The notes beneath the pieces were generated by a model, which had not been told where the DNA came from, searched no databases, and saw only the letters and a list, made by a program, of their open reading frames with translations. DNA of 64,000 nucleotides from Pseudomonas vlassakiae. Lineage in GTDB: Bacteria > Pseudomonadota > Gammaproteobacteria > Pseudomonadales > Pseudomonadaceae. The position numbers were made by a program, and so were the translations under genes. Below are positions 56,638 to 64,000 of this stretch, in pieces. How positions within the stretch are numbered: position 1 is the stretch's first letter; each line of letters opens with the position of its first letter. The stretch covers positions 248,001 to 312,000 of the forward strand of contig NZ_JABWRP020000003.1 of assembly GCF_014269035.2 (NCBI RefSeq), read 5' to 3'.

Positions 56638-57456
56638 ATGACCACTCTCGTTACCCGCGACGGCACTTCGATCTATTACAAGGACTGGGGCAGCGGCAAA
56701 CCAGTGCTGTTCAGCCACGGCTGGCCACTGGACGCCGACATGTGGGACTCGCAGATGGAGTTCCTGGCCAGCCGCGGTTACCGCGCCATCGCTTTCGACC
56801 GTCGTGGCTTCGGCCGTTCGAGCCAGCCGTGGACCGGCTACGACTACGACACCTTCGCCGACGACATCGCCCAGCTGATCGAACACCTCGACCTGCGTGA
56901 AGTGACCCTGGTGGGCTTCTCGATGGGCGGCGGTGATGTCAGCCGCTACATTGCCCGCCACGGCAGCGAGCGGGTAGCGGGCCTGGTGTTGTTGGGTGCG
57001 GTGACGCCGGTGTTCGGCAAGCGTGATGACAACCCCGAAGGCGTCGACCTGTCGGTATTCGAAGGTATCGTTGCTGGCCTGCGTGCTGACCGTGCGCAGT
57101 TCATTGCCGATTTTGCCACGCCGTTCTATGGCCTGAACCATGGCCAACAGGTGTCCCAGGGCGTGCAGACTCAAACGCTGAACATTGCGCTGATGGCTTC
57201 GATCAAGGGCACCCTGGATTGCGTGACCGCCTTCTCGCAGACCGACTTCCGCCCGGACATGGCCAAGATCGATGTACCAACCCTGGTGATCCATGGCGAT
57301 GACGACCAGATCGTGCCGTTCGAAACCACCGGCAAGCGGGCGGCGGAGCTGATCCGCGGGGCTGAGCTGAAGGTTTACGCCGGTGCGCCGCACGGGTTTG
57401 CCGTGACGCATGCGCAGCAGCTGAATGAAGACCTGCTGGCATTCCTCCAGCAGTAA
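56638..57456 (+). CDS. Alpha/beta hydrolase of the non-heme haloperoxidase type
   Basis: The product has 272 residues. Catalytic Ser in the elbow GFSMGGGD (Ser near residue 97), Asp in VIHGDDDQIVP, His in APHGFAVTH. The oxyanion HGWPLDADMWD and the overall pattern match cofactor-free chloroperoxidases/arylesterases. Halogenation activity in this group is often secondary to esterase/perhydrolase activity. An AAGGAG ribosome site is present. Same strand and probably the same transcript as the ABM gene (52-base gap). Confidence 0.92.
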   Translation: MTTLVTRDGTSIYYKDWGSGKPVLFSHGWPLDADMWDSQMEFLASRGYRAIAFDRRGFGRSSQPWTGYDYDTFADDIAQLIEHLDLREVTLVGFSMGGGDVSRYIARHGSERVAGLVLLGAVTPVFGKRDDNPEGVDLSVFEGIVAGLRADRAQFIADFATPFYGLNHGQQVSQGVQTQTLNIALMASIKGTLDCVTAFSQTDFRPDMAKIDVPTLVIHGDDDQIVPFETTGKRAAELIRGAELKVYAGAPHGFAVTHAQQLNEDLLAFLQQ

Positions 57457-57461
57457 TCGGG

Positions 57462-57508
57462 GAGGCCTTCGCGGGCGCTGTGGGAGCGGGCGTGCCCGCG
57501 AAGAGGCC
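57462..57508. repeat. REP-type inverted repeat
   Basis: GGCCTTCGCGGGC and GCCCGCGAAGAGGCC flank GTGGGAGCGGGC. It lies between the hydrolase and the amidohydrolase genes. Confidence 0.8.
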
Positions 57509-57642
57509 AGCCCTGGCAGCACAAAGCGTGAACAGGGCTAACCTTCTACAACCCACCGCACATCCATCCAAGCCCTGACCCTGTATCAGCCGGCATGCTC
57601 TGCAGTTGCGCCTGCCGCCGCCGTACCCAGACGGAGAAGCCC

Positions 57643-59625
57643 ATGTCCCAGGACCGCAACGACAAGACCCGTCGGCAGTTCCTCGCCACCAGCACCGTGC
57701 TAGGTGCCGCCGGTGCCCTCTGGTCCGCATTGCCCTTCACCGGCCAAGCCGGTTCCGCCCACGCATCCACCCAAGGAGGTTCCATGACCGCCGACCTGAT
57801 TCTGTTCAACGGCAAACTGCACACCGTTGATCGCGAAAAGCCCACCGCCACTGCCGTTGCCATCAAGGACGGCCGCTTCATCGCCGTGGGCAACGACGCC
57901 GAGGCCATGGCCCACAAGGGCAGCGCCACGCAGATCATCGACCTCAAGCAGCGCACGGTCATCCCTGGCCTTAACGACTCGCACCTGCACCTGATCCGGG
58001 GTGGCCTGAACTACAACCTGGAACTGCGCTGGGAAGGCGTGCCATCGGTGGCCGATGCCTTGCGCATGCTCAAGGACCAGGCCGCGCGGACACCGACGCC
58101 GCAATGGGTGCGCGTGGTCGGTGGCTGGAACGAATTCCAGTTCGCCGAAAAACGCATGCCGACGCTGGAAGAAATCAACCAGGCCGCCCCAGACACCCCG
58201 GTGTTCCTGCTGCACCTGTACGACCGGGCGCTGCTCAACCGCGCCGCGCTCAAGGCTGTCGGCTACGACAAGACCACGCCAAACCCACCGGGAGGCGAGA
58301 TCCAGCGCGACAAGTTCGGCAACCCGACCGGCATGCTCATCGCCCGCCCCAACGCGATGATCCTCTACGCTACCCTCGCCAAGGGGCCGAAGCTGCCACT
58401 GGAGTACCAGATCAACTCCACCCGCCAGTTCATGCGCGAGCTGAACCGCCTGGGGCTGACCAGTGCGATCGACGCCGGTGGCGGTTACCAGAACTTCCCC
58501 GACGACTATTCGGTGATCCAGGAGCTGGCCGACAACAATCAGCTGACCGTCCGCATCGCCTACAACCTGTTCACCCAGAAGCCCAAGGAAGAGCTGGACG
58601 ACTTCCGCAAATGGACCTCCAGCGTCAAGCTGCACAGCGGCACCGACTTCCTGCGCCACAACGGCGCTGGCGAGATGCTGGTGTTCTCCGCCGCCGACTT
58701 CGAGGACTTCCTCGAGCCGCGCCCGGACCTGCCGCAGACCATGGAAGAAGAGCTGGAACCGGTGGTGCGCCACCTGGTCGAGCAGCGCTGGCCGTTCCGC
58801 CTGCACGCCACCTACAACGAATCGATCACGCGCATGCTCGACGTGTTCGAGAAGGTCAATCGTGACATCCCGTTCAATGGCCTGCCGTGGTTCTTCGACC
58901 ACGCCGAAACCATCACTGCGCAAAACATCGAGCGCGTGCGTGCGCTGGGCGGCGGCATCGCCATCCAGGACCGCATGGCCTTCCAGGGCGAGTACTTCGT
59001 CGACCGTTACGGCGCCAAGGCTGCCGAGCAGACCCCGCCGATCAAACGCATGCTCGAGATGGGTGTGCCGGTGGGTGCCGGTACCGACGCCACCCGCGTG
59101 TCCAGCTACAACCCGTGGACTTCGCTGTATTGGCTGGTCAGTGGCAAAACGGTTGGCGGTATGGAGCTGTACAAGGAAGGCCTGGACCGCGAAACCGCAC
59201 TGCAGCTGTTCACCCAGGGCAGTGCCTGGTTCTCCAGCGAGCAGGGCAAGAAGGGCCAGATCAAGGTGGGCCAGCTGGCCGACCTGGCGGCGCTGTCGCT
59301 GGACTTCTTCAGTGTCGATGAGGAAGCGATCAAGGGCATCGAGTCGGTGCTGACCGTGGTTGATGGCAAGGTGGTGTACGGCGCGGCCGAATTCGACAAG
59401 CTCGGCCCGCCGCAGGTGCCGGTGTTGCCGGAATGGTCGCCGGTGGCCAAAGTCCCAGGGCACTGGCGTGTAGGCACGCCGTCGCTGGCGGCAGCCGTGC
59501 ACCAGTGCTCGGGGCCGTGTGGGGTGCATGCGCACAGCCATGACAAGGCGCGTAAGTCGAGTGTGCCAGTCAATGACTTCCAGGGCTTCTGGGGGGCACT
59601 GGGTTGCTCGTGCTTCGCGTTCTAA
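57643..59625 (+). CDS. Tat-exported YtcJ-type amidohydrolase
   Basis: The product has 660 residues from the ATG at 57643 (GGAG upstream). The N-terminus has the twin-arginine motif TRRQFLATS followed by a hydrophobic stretch ending near HASTQ, so it is predicted to go folded to the periplasm. The mature part is an amidohydrolase 3 domain: LILFNGKLHTVDREKPTATA, IPGLNDSHLHLIRGG with the HxH metal motif, and GVPVGAGTDATRVSSYNPW. The substrate is unknown. Just before codon 48, AAGGAGGT precedes an in-frame ATG (57784) that would make a cytosolic form starting MTADLILFNGK. Confidence 0.88.
   Translation: MSQDRNDKTRRQFLATSTVLGAAGALWSALPFTGQAGSAHASTQGGSMTADLILFNGKLHTVDREKPTATAVAIKDGRFIAVGNDAEAMAHKGSATQIIDLKQRTVIPGLNDSHLHLIRGGLNYNLELRWEGVPSVADALRMLKDQAARTPTPQWVRVVGGWNEFQFAEKRMPTLEEINQAAPDTPVFLLHLYDRALLNRAALKAVGYDKTTPNPPGGEIQRDKFGNPTGMLIARPNAMILYATLAKGPKLPLEYQINSTRQFMRELNRLGLTSAIDAGGGYQNFPDDYSVIQELADNNQLTVRIAYNLFTQKPKEELDDFRKWTSSVKLHSGTDFLRHNGAGEMLVFSAADFEDFLEPRPDLPQTMEEELEPVVRHLVEQRWPFRLHATYNESITRMLDVFEKVNRDIPFNGLPWFFDHAETITAQNIERVRALGGGIAIQDRMAFQGEYFVDRYGAKAAEQTPPIKRMLEMGVPVGAGTDATRVSSYNPWTSLYWLVSGKTVGGMELYKEGLDRETALQLFTQGSAWFSSEQGKKGQIKVGQLADLAALSLDFFSVDEEAIKGIESVLTVVDGKVVYGAAEFDKLGPPQVPVLPEWSPVAKVPGHWRVGTPSLAAAVHQCSGPCGVHAHSHDKARKSSVPVNDFQGFWGALGCSCFAF
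57773..57786 (+). promoter_or_regulatory. Internal perfect Shine-Dalgarno and start in the amidohydrolase gene
   Basis: AAGGAGGT is fully complementary to the 16S anti-SD end and sits three bases before an in-frame ATG at 57784, exactly after the Tat signal and at the first residue of the enzyme domain. The spacing from the SD centre (about 6-7 bases) is suitable. Confidence 0.6.
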
Positions 59626-59643
59626 GCTGATGTGATGTCGAAA

Positions 59644-59673
59644 GGAAGGGGCCGCGATGGCCCCTTTTTTTTG
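59644..59673. terminator. Terminator between the amidohydrolase and porin genes
   Basis: AAGGGGCC, loop GCGAT, GGCCCCTT then TTTTTT. Confidence 0.92.
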
Positions 59674-59720
59674 CTTTTGCCCAGCCTCGGCAATCAGCGC
59701 CGTCTGCTGACGGCATGAGC

Positions 59721-60983
59721 TCAGAAACTGCCTTTGAGCGGGTACTCGATGATCAGGTAGAGGCGGTCGATGTCATCGCCGGCCTGGGCCTGGTTGGCTC
59801 TGTGGCTGACGTGTGAAAACGACAGGCTGAGGTCTTTGGCTGCGCCCGACTGCACCACGTATTTCAGGTCGATGTCGCGTTCCCAGTGCTTGCCACCCTG
59901 GCCGTACTGGTCCACGTAGGCGCCACCCGCAGGTGCATGGCTGCCATCGATGCCACGGCCGCTGACATAGCGGCCCATCAGGCTCAGGCCGGGCGCACCG
60001 AGGGTGGCGAAATTGAGGTCGTAGCGCAGTTGCCACGAGCGTTCGCCGGGGCCGTTGAAGTCGGCGTACTTGATCGAGTTGGCCAGGTAGATGGAATCGC
60101 CGCCGACGAAGTCGAACGGGGTCTTTCCCTCGACCTTCTGGTAAGCCACGCTCAGCGCCTGAGCGCCGAAGCTGTATTTGGCCAGCACACTGTACGCGAG
60201 GGTGTCGATTGCTCCTGCGCTGGCGTTACCGGTATCGCGGGTCTTGTAGAAGTTGCCGTCCAGGCGCCAATTGCCTTCGGCCAGGTTCAGGTTGAGGTAG
60301 GCCTGGCGCCAGGTGTCTTCCAGCTCCCCGGCGTACAACGCGCCACCGAACGGGCCGTGCGGCGCGAAGGTGGCGCCGGCCAGGCTGATGGCCCGATTCT
60401 CCGTCGTCGCGCCATAGCCGCTGAAGTCATCATGCGTCGAGCTATTGTCCTGATTGTTGAAGGCAGTGAAACGGCCTGCCTGCAAACGCCAATCGGGCAG
60501 ATCTGTGTTCTCCAGCAACCAGCCGGTGGCGTATTCCGGGTGCAGACGTTTGTCGCCTGTGTCGAACACTGGGGTCTCCACCATCATTTCACCGTAGTGC
60601 AGCTGGGTGTTGCCCAGGCGCAGCTTGAGTGCGGCGCCGGCACTGGCGTAGTCGGACTCGGCGCGACCATCGCTGTCGCGGGGCAGCAGGCCGGTGCCGG
60701 CATGGCCGCGGCCGCCGTCGAGCTTGAGACCGAGAAAACCGTGGGCGTCGAGGCCGACGCCGAGCGTGCCCTCGGTGAAACCTGAGCGAACCTCGCCGAT
60801 GAAACCCTGGGCCCATTCCTGGCGGTAGTTCTGGCCGCTGGCGGAGGGCGAGCGAAAGTCGCTGTGCAGGAAGTAGTTGCGGCTGAGCAGCGACCAGCCG
60901 GGTTCATCAGCCTGGGCAATGGCGGGGCAGAGGGCGAGGGCGGCGAACAGGGCGCGGCCTGGCCCGTGATTGGCGCGGATCAT
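59721..60983 (-). CDS. OprD family outer-membrane porin
   Basis: The product has 420 residues from MIRANHGPGRALFAAL, with GGAG upstream. The Sec signal is cut after IAQA. OprD features: SLLSRNYFLHSDFRSPSASG, EWAQGFIGEVRSGFTEGTLG, GVGLDAHGFLGLKLDGG, RLQAGRFTAFN and the C-terminal EYPLKGSF ending in Phe as required for barrel insertion. Such porins take up amino acids, aromatic acids and other small organics. The substrate is unknown; its neighbours suggest the compound handled by the periplasmic amidohydrolase. It lies six bases from the LysR gene on the same strand, downstream of it. Confidence 0.92.
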   Translation of the reverse strand: MIRANHGPGRALFAALALCPAIAQADEPGWSLLSRNYFLHSDFRSPSASGQNYRQEWAQGFIGEVRSGFTEGTLGVGLDAHGFLGLKLDGGRGHAGTGLLPRDSDGRAESDYASAGAALKLRLGNTQLHYGEMMVETPVFDTGDKRLHPEYATGWLLENTDLPDWRLQAGRFTAFNNQDNSSTHDDFSGYGATTENRAISLAGATFAPHGPFGGALYAGELEDTWRQAYLNLNLAEGNWRLDGNFYKTRDTGNASAGAIDTLAYSVLAKYSFGAQALSVAYQKVEGKTPFDFVGGDSIYLANSIKYADFNGPGERSWQLRYDLNFATLGAPGLSLMGRYVSGRGIDGSHAPAGGAYVDQYGQGGKHWERDIDLKYVVQSGAAKDLSLSFSHVSHRANQAQAGDDIDRLYLIIEYPLKGSF

Positions 60984-61085
60984 GGAGGCTCCGAGGGGGA
61001 TGATCCGGGACTGTGGCGCAATGACAGGCCAAGGGTCTTGCACGCGTGTGCTGGCGCTGCTGGTCGACATGCTGCTCAAGGAGCG

Positions 61086-61997
61086 TCAGGCCATGTCGCT
61101 GATCGCAAACTCCTCGGCCAGGTGATCGATCAGCGCCCGTACCGAGGGCAGCAACCCACGCCGCGACGGGAAGATCGCATGCACGATGCCGCAGCGCGGG
61201 TGCCAGTCCGGGATCAGCTCCACCAACCTTCCTGCCGCGAGGTCCTCGCGCACCGCCACCCGTGGCAGGTGCGCGATACCCACCCCGGCCACCACGAAGT
61301 GGCGCAGGGCAAACAGGTCATCCGTCACCATGCGCGGGGTATAGGGGATGACGATGCTGCGGCTGCTGTCCTCGCCCTGGAACAACTCCCACTGGTACTC
61401 CCGCTGGGCGCTGCCCCAGTGCAGGCTCGGCAGGGTGCTCAGCAACTGCGGGTCAAAGTTTTTTGGCAATTGCTCGAGGTACTGCGGCTGGCCGACCAGA
61501 CACTGGGTGCTGTTGCTCAGCACTTTCATCACCATGTCGGTGTTCTCCAGCGGCGGGAAGCGCACCCGCAGGGCAATGTCGAAGCCCTCGTGCAGCAGGT
61601 CGACGCGGCGGTTGGTGCTCTCGATGAACAGCTCCACCTGCGGGTACTTGAGCATGTAGCGCGTCAGCATCGGCCCGACCCAGGAGTTGAGCAGGGTGGT
61701 CGGGCAACTGATGCGCACCAGGCCGCGCGGTTCGCTGCGGTTGCGCTCGATGATCTCTGCCGCGCCTTCGGCCTCCACGCGCATGGCCAGGCAGCGGTTG
61801 TAGTAGGCCTGGCCGATCTCGGTCAGTGAGCAGTGGCGGCTGGTGCGGTGAAGCAGGCGAACGCCCAGGCGCTCCTCAAGGTCGGCGATGCGCCGGCTGA
61901 GCTTCGACTTGGGCATGTCCAATGCCCGCCCGGCAGGGGCGAAGCCACCGTGTTCCACGACTTGGGTGAAGTAGTACAGGGAATTGAGGTCTTCCAA
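61086..61997 (-). CDS. LysR family regulator of the ycaC locus
   Basis: The product has 303 residues from a TTG start (GGAG eight bases upstream); the nearby ATG is out of frame. The DNA-binding domain shows MEDLNSLYYFTQVVEHGGFA, then AGRALDMPKSKLSRRIADLE. The type resembles the large CrgA/DmlR group. It is divergent from ycaC copy 2, and the shared dyad appears in front of both ycaC genes, so it probably regulates both. Confidence 0.9.
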   Translation of the reverse strand: MEDLNSLYYFTQVVEHGGFAPAGRALDMPKSKLSRRIADLEERLGVRLLHRTSRHCSLTEIGQAYYNRCLAMRVEAEGAAEIIERNRSEPRGLVRISCPTTLLNSWVGPMLTRYMLKYPQVELFIESTNRRVDLLHEGFDIALRVRFPPLENTDMVMKVLSNSTQCLVGQPQYLEQLPKNFDPQLLSTLPSLHWGSAQREYQWELFQGEDSSRSIVIPYTPRMVTDDLFALRHFVVAGVGIAHLPRVAVREDLAAGRLVELIPDWHPRCGIVHAIFPSRRGLLPSVRALIDHLAEEFAISDMA

Positions 61998-62001
61998 TCA
62001 T

Positions 62002-62019
62002 CGTTCTCCAAATGGAACG
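62002..62019. promoter_or_regulatory. LysR-type operator upstream of ycaC copy 2
   Basis: CGTTC-N8-GAACG, same as at 55146-55163. It sits immediately before the LysR start and about 115 bases before ycaC copy 2. Confidence 0.65.
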
Positions 62020-62132
62020 CTAAAGGCAATTTTCGCAGTCTACCGCCGTAAAGGTGATGATTTTAATCTGTGCCCATCAACGCGAAACACCCCAGATTGC
62101 TGAAAAATTCATAAACCTTAGGAGCACAGACC

Positions 62133-62762
62133 ATGAGCAAATTCACCTACAACCGCCTGAACAAAGACGACGCTGCCGTGCTGCTGGTCGATCACCAGGC
62201 TGGCCTGCTGTCGCTGGTGCGCGACATCGAGCCGGACAAGTTCAAGAACAACGTGCTGGCCCTGGCCGACCTGGCCAAGTTCTTCAACCTGCCGACCATC
62301 CTCACCACCAGCTTCGAGCAAGGCCCCAACGGCCCGCTGGTGCCGGAACTGAAAGCACTGTTCCCGGATGCCCCGTACATTGCCCGCCCTGGCCAGATCA
62401 ACGCCTGGGACAACGAAGACTTCGTCAAGGCGGTGAAGGCCACTGGCAAGAAGCAGCTGATCATTGCCGGCGTGGTGACCGAAGTGTGCGTAGCGTTCCC
62501 GGCGCTGGCTGCGCTGGAAGAAGAGTTCGAGGTGTTCGTGGTGACCGACGCTTCCGGCACCTTCAATGCCATGACCCGCGACGCCGCCCATGACCGCATG
62601 AGCCGGGCCGGTGCCCAGCTGATGACCTGGTTTGGCGTGGCTTGTGAGCTGCACCGCGACTGGCGCAACGACATTGAAGGGCTGGCCACGCTGTGCTCCA
62701 ACCACATTCCGGACTACCGCAATCTCATCACCAGTTATAACGCGCTAATTGCTGGTAAGTAA
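62133..62762 (+). CDS. ycaC: YcaC-like cysteine hydrolase, copy 2
   Basis: The product has 209 residues. It differs from copy 1 at nine positions, clustered at the ends (residues 2, 3, 5, 36, 141 or so, and the last 13). The central 326 bases are almost identical between copies while the ends differ at many silent sites. The catalytic Asp, Arg and Cys are the same. AGGAG precedes the start. Divergent from the LysR gene and followed by its own terminator. Confidence 0.92.
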   Translation: MSKFTYNRLNKDDAAVLLVDHQAGLLSLVRDIEPDKFKNNVLALADLAKFFNLPTILTTSFEQGPNGPLVPELKALFPDAPYIARPGQINAWDNEDFVKAVKATGKKQLIIAGVVTEVCVAFPALAALEEEFEVFVVTDASGTFNAMTRDAAHDRMSRAGAQLMTWFGVACELHRDWRNDIEGLATLCSNHIPDYRNLITSYNALIAGK

Positions 62763-62783
62763 CATCGAGTAATTGAAACAGAA

Positions 62784-62816
62784 TGGCCGGCCCCAACATA
62801 AGGCCGGCCTTTTTTG
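62784..62816 (+). terminator. Terminator after ycaC copy 2
   Basis: GGCCGGCC, loop, GGCCGGCC then TTTTTT. Confidence 0.9.
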
Positions 62817-62835
62817 TTGCTCTTTGTTCCAGCCG

Positions 62836-63031
62836 TTGACCCATATCTCTGGCGTTGTTAGCGTTTCATCCGAGCGCAAAGCCAGTGGTCATTCAGGGGC
62901 AGTAACTGGATCAGGAACCCCGTCGATGGCTGGATCATCAGCGTAGGGTGAGACCCCCACACCTCGGCTTGAGGGTGTGTATAGGAATATCAAGCACCCG
63001 ATGAGGGCCACTGGAGACAGTGGCCTTTTTG
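62836..63031 (+). ncRNA. Possible structured small RNA with its own promoter and terminator
   Basis: No coding potential is evident. TTGACC at 62836 with TAGCGT 17 bases later is a weak sigma-70 promoter. The stretch then has GGGTGAGACCCCC, the hairpin CACACCTCGGCTTGAGGGTGTG near 62960-62981, and GGCCACTGGAGACAGTGGCC followed by TTTTT at 63007-63031, a clear intrinsic terminator. This is the layout of a small RNA of about 160 bases. A phage-type antisense RNA such as C4 is one idea, not verified. Confidence 0.4.
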
Positions 63032-63035
63032 TATT

Positions 63036-63263
63036 TTGGTACCGCAACCCGCATCAGCACAGCTCCTTACGGAAGCGGCCTCAAAGCGGCTGTGGGGATG
63101 GTTTGGCTTCGGCTTTATCCCTTTTGGGAAATCTCCTACAGAGAGAACGGATGCCATAACGGCGCTAATTGAGATGGCCAAGAGCAGACTGGATAACCCG
63201 GAAATCTTTCAGGAGTATCTCCATGCGCTGCGGCAGTACGAGCTTGGAAAGTGTAAGGCTTAA
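63036..63263 (+). CDS. Hypothetical small protein or gene remnant
   Basis: An open frame of 75 residues (TTG start; no good ribosome site). LTEAASKRLWGWFGFGFIPF followed by a helical, charged C-terminus (ITALIEMAKSRLDNPEIFQE). It has amino acid composition of a real protein but no recognised family. It ends 18 bases before higB. It may be the remains of a longer gene. Confidence 0.3.
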   Translation: MVPQPASAQLLTEAASKRLWGWFGFGFIPFGKSPTERTDAITALIEMAKSRLDNPEIFQEYLHALRQYELGKCKA

Positions 63264-63271
63264 CCTTACAC
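63251..63271. promoter_or_regulatory. Perfect palindrome upstream of higB
   Basis: GTGTAAGG, CTTAA, CCTTACAC: perfect eight-base arms 10 bases before the higB ATG. HigA-type antitoxins repress their own operon by binding such dyads, so this is the likely HigA operator. Confidence 0.6.
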
Positions 63272-63281
63272 TCAAACAGCA

Positions 63282-63559
63282 ATGATCAGGAGTTTCAGGC
63301 ACAAAGGCCTGCGTCTGCTCCATCAGCAGCGTGACCCGTCTGGGGTGCGTGCAGATCATGTCAATCGCTTGCGACGCTTACTTGCTTCCCTTGAGGTCGC
63401 ACAAGCGCCTGGAGACATGAACCGTCCTGGTAACCGCCTTCATCCTCTGCATGGAAAGCTGGACAGCTTTTGGGCAGTCAATGTCTCGGTAACTGGCCTC
63501 TGGTGTTCCGCTTCGTTGGTACTGATGTGGAGCTTGTCGATTATCTCGATTACCACTAG
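63282..63559 (+). pseudogene. higB: HigB toxin gene with a one-base deletion
   Basis: From the ATG at 63282 the frame reads MIRSFRHKGLRLLHQQRDPS and further GDMNRPGNRLHPLHGKLDSF, the HigB/RelE-type host-inhibition toxin pattern. After WAVNVS (about 63488) the frame is lost: restoring one G in TCGGTAAC gives GNWPLVFRFVGTDVELVDYL then DYH, the normal HigB ending, with a TAG at 63557 directly before the higA ribosome site. Without the G the frame runs on to 63641 in nonsense sequence. The toxin is therefore inactive, unless this is a sequencing error or a programmed shift. The Pro in NWPL, where Arg is usual, is a second oddity. Confidence 0.8.
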
Positions 63560-63571
63560 GAGGCTTCATTC

Positions 63572-63856
63572 ATGCCTATGTTCGATCCTCCCCACCCAGG
63601 GGAATCCTTGCGAGAAGACGTGTTGCCAGCAATCGGCATGAACGTCACTGAGTTGGCCCGCCATCTGGGCTATTCAAGGGGGCAGTTATCCACAGTGCTC
63701 AATGGGCGCGCCGCCATTTCAGCCGATCTTGCGTATCGACTTGAGCTGGCAGGCCTTGGTCCTGCCCGGCAGTATCTTGCTGAACAGGCAGCTTACGACC
63801 TGTGGCAAGCCGCGCACCGTGAGCATCCACAGATAGCGCGGCTGGTGATTGCCTGA
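63572..63856 (+). CDS. higA: HigA antitoxin
   Basis: The product has 94 residues. MPMFDPPHPGESLREDVLPA then MNVTELARHLGYSRGQLSTV is the HigA N-terminus and helix-turn-helix; the rest is the short dimerisation tail. AGGAGG lies eight bases before the ATG and overlaps the end of higB, so translation is coupled. It neutralises HigB and represses the operon. Intact, unlike its partner. Confidence 0.93.
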   Translation: MPMFDPPHPGESLREDVLPAIGMNVTELARHLGYSRGQLSTVLNGRAAISADLAYRLELAGLGPARQYLAEQAAYDLWQAAHREHPQIARLVIA

Positions 63857-63860
63857 CTAC

Positions 63861-64000
63861 TCAGTCGGCATCCGAATCAAACAACCGCGCCAATTCCACT
63901 CGCGCCTCCTTGGCTGTTTGCATCACCTTGGCGCGGTCATCGCGCACGAGCCCCTGTGCCTCCAGCACTTCCTCGTCATGCTGGGCAAAGCGTTGAATCC
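63861..64000 (-). CDS. C-terminal end of an unknown protein
   Basis: An open frame runs from the window edge to a TGA at 63861, giving IQRFAQHDEEVLEAQGLVRD and then a charged helical end, ARVELARLFDSDAD. The start is outside the window. I do not recognise the family. Confidence 0.5.
   Translation of the reverse strand, partial: IQRFAQHDEEVLEAQGLVRDDRAKVMQTAKEARVELARLFDSDAD

Noticed and set aside
57700..59541. 613-residue open frame antisense to the amidohydrolase
   Set aside because: Shadow frame with no motifs, while the forward frame has Tat and metal motifs.

Overview
The window looks like chromosomal DNA from a Pseudomonas of the P. putida group. It is GC-rich and carries many copies of the REP palindrome typical of that group (the CGCGGGTAAACCCGCTCC type). 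Several gene orders match ones I know from Pseudomonas: crc divergent from pyrE, coaBC-dut-algC-argB, dadA-dadX-pauR-cytochrome c5, and hglS-LysR-amaB-amaA. All assignments come from reading the sequence and from family knowledge; no database search was run.

Layout. Positions 1-4140 hold the end of an SDR-type gene, a lipoprotein, ridA, spoT and rpoZ. Positions 4343-9220 are a polyamine block: LysR regulator, gamma-glutamylputrescine synthetase, gamma-glutamyl-GABA hydrolase and an APC permease. This block separates rpoZ from gmk. Positions 9257-23034 are mostly housekeeping: gmk, yicC, rph, crc, pyrE, a three-lipoprotein operon (CsgG-like, DUF4810, DUF799), argB, algC, dut, coaBC, radC, an orphan peptide-binding protein, rpmB and rpmG. 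Positions 23101-36390 hold small regulators, an aldehyde dehydrogenase of the polyamine route, an MFS transporter, a phospholipase D-type lipoprotein, a MocR regulator, a PuuB-like oxidase, the dadR/dadA/dadX alanine genes, pauR and cytochrome c5. Positions 36607-47850 hold a CoA-transferase/hydrolase, xpt, rep, a GGDEF-EAL protein, a MATE exporter with a divergent LysR gene, and a chemoreceptor. Positions 48028-53578 are the lysine/pipecolate block hglS, LysR, amaB, amaA. Positions 53626-62762 hold an MscS-type channel with a cyclic-nucleotide domain and a less familiar locus bounded by two nearly identical ycaC genes. Positions 62763-64000 hold a possible structured RNA, a higBA toxin-antitoxin pair whose toxin gene is frameshifted, and the end of an unknown gene.

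How the genes work together. The four enzyme steps of the gamma-glutamyl route from putrescine to GABA are all present but scattered (5421, 6808, 23943, 30272), with the PauR/PuuR-type repressor at 35283. amaA, amaB and hglS together cover pipecolate to 2-aminoadipate and 2-oxoadipate to 2-hydroxyglutarate. dadA and dadX degrade alanine. Crc links these catabolic genes to carbon catabolite repression.

Most interesting points: the ycaC-bounded locus (two ycaC paralogues with duplicated operators and a gene-conversion tract, a membrane-anchored ABM-domain protein, a haloperoxidase-type hydrolase, a Tat-exported amidohydrolase with a second perfect Shine-Dalgarno and start inside it, an OprD porin and a LysR regulator); a PuuR-like operator before the aldehyde dehydrogenase; a well-spaced FliA promoter before the chemoreceptor; several perfect palindromes in regulatory gaps; and the broken higB next to an intact higA.
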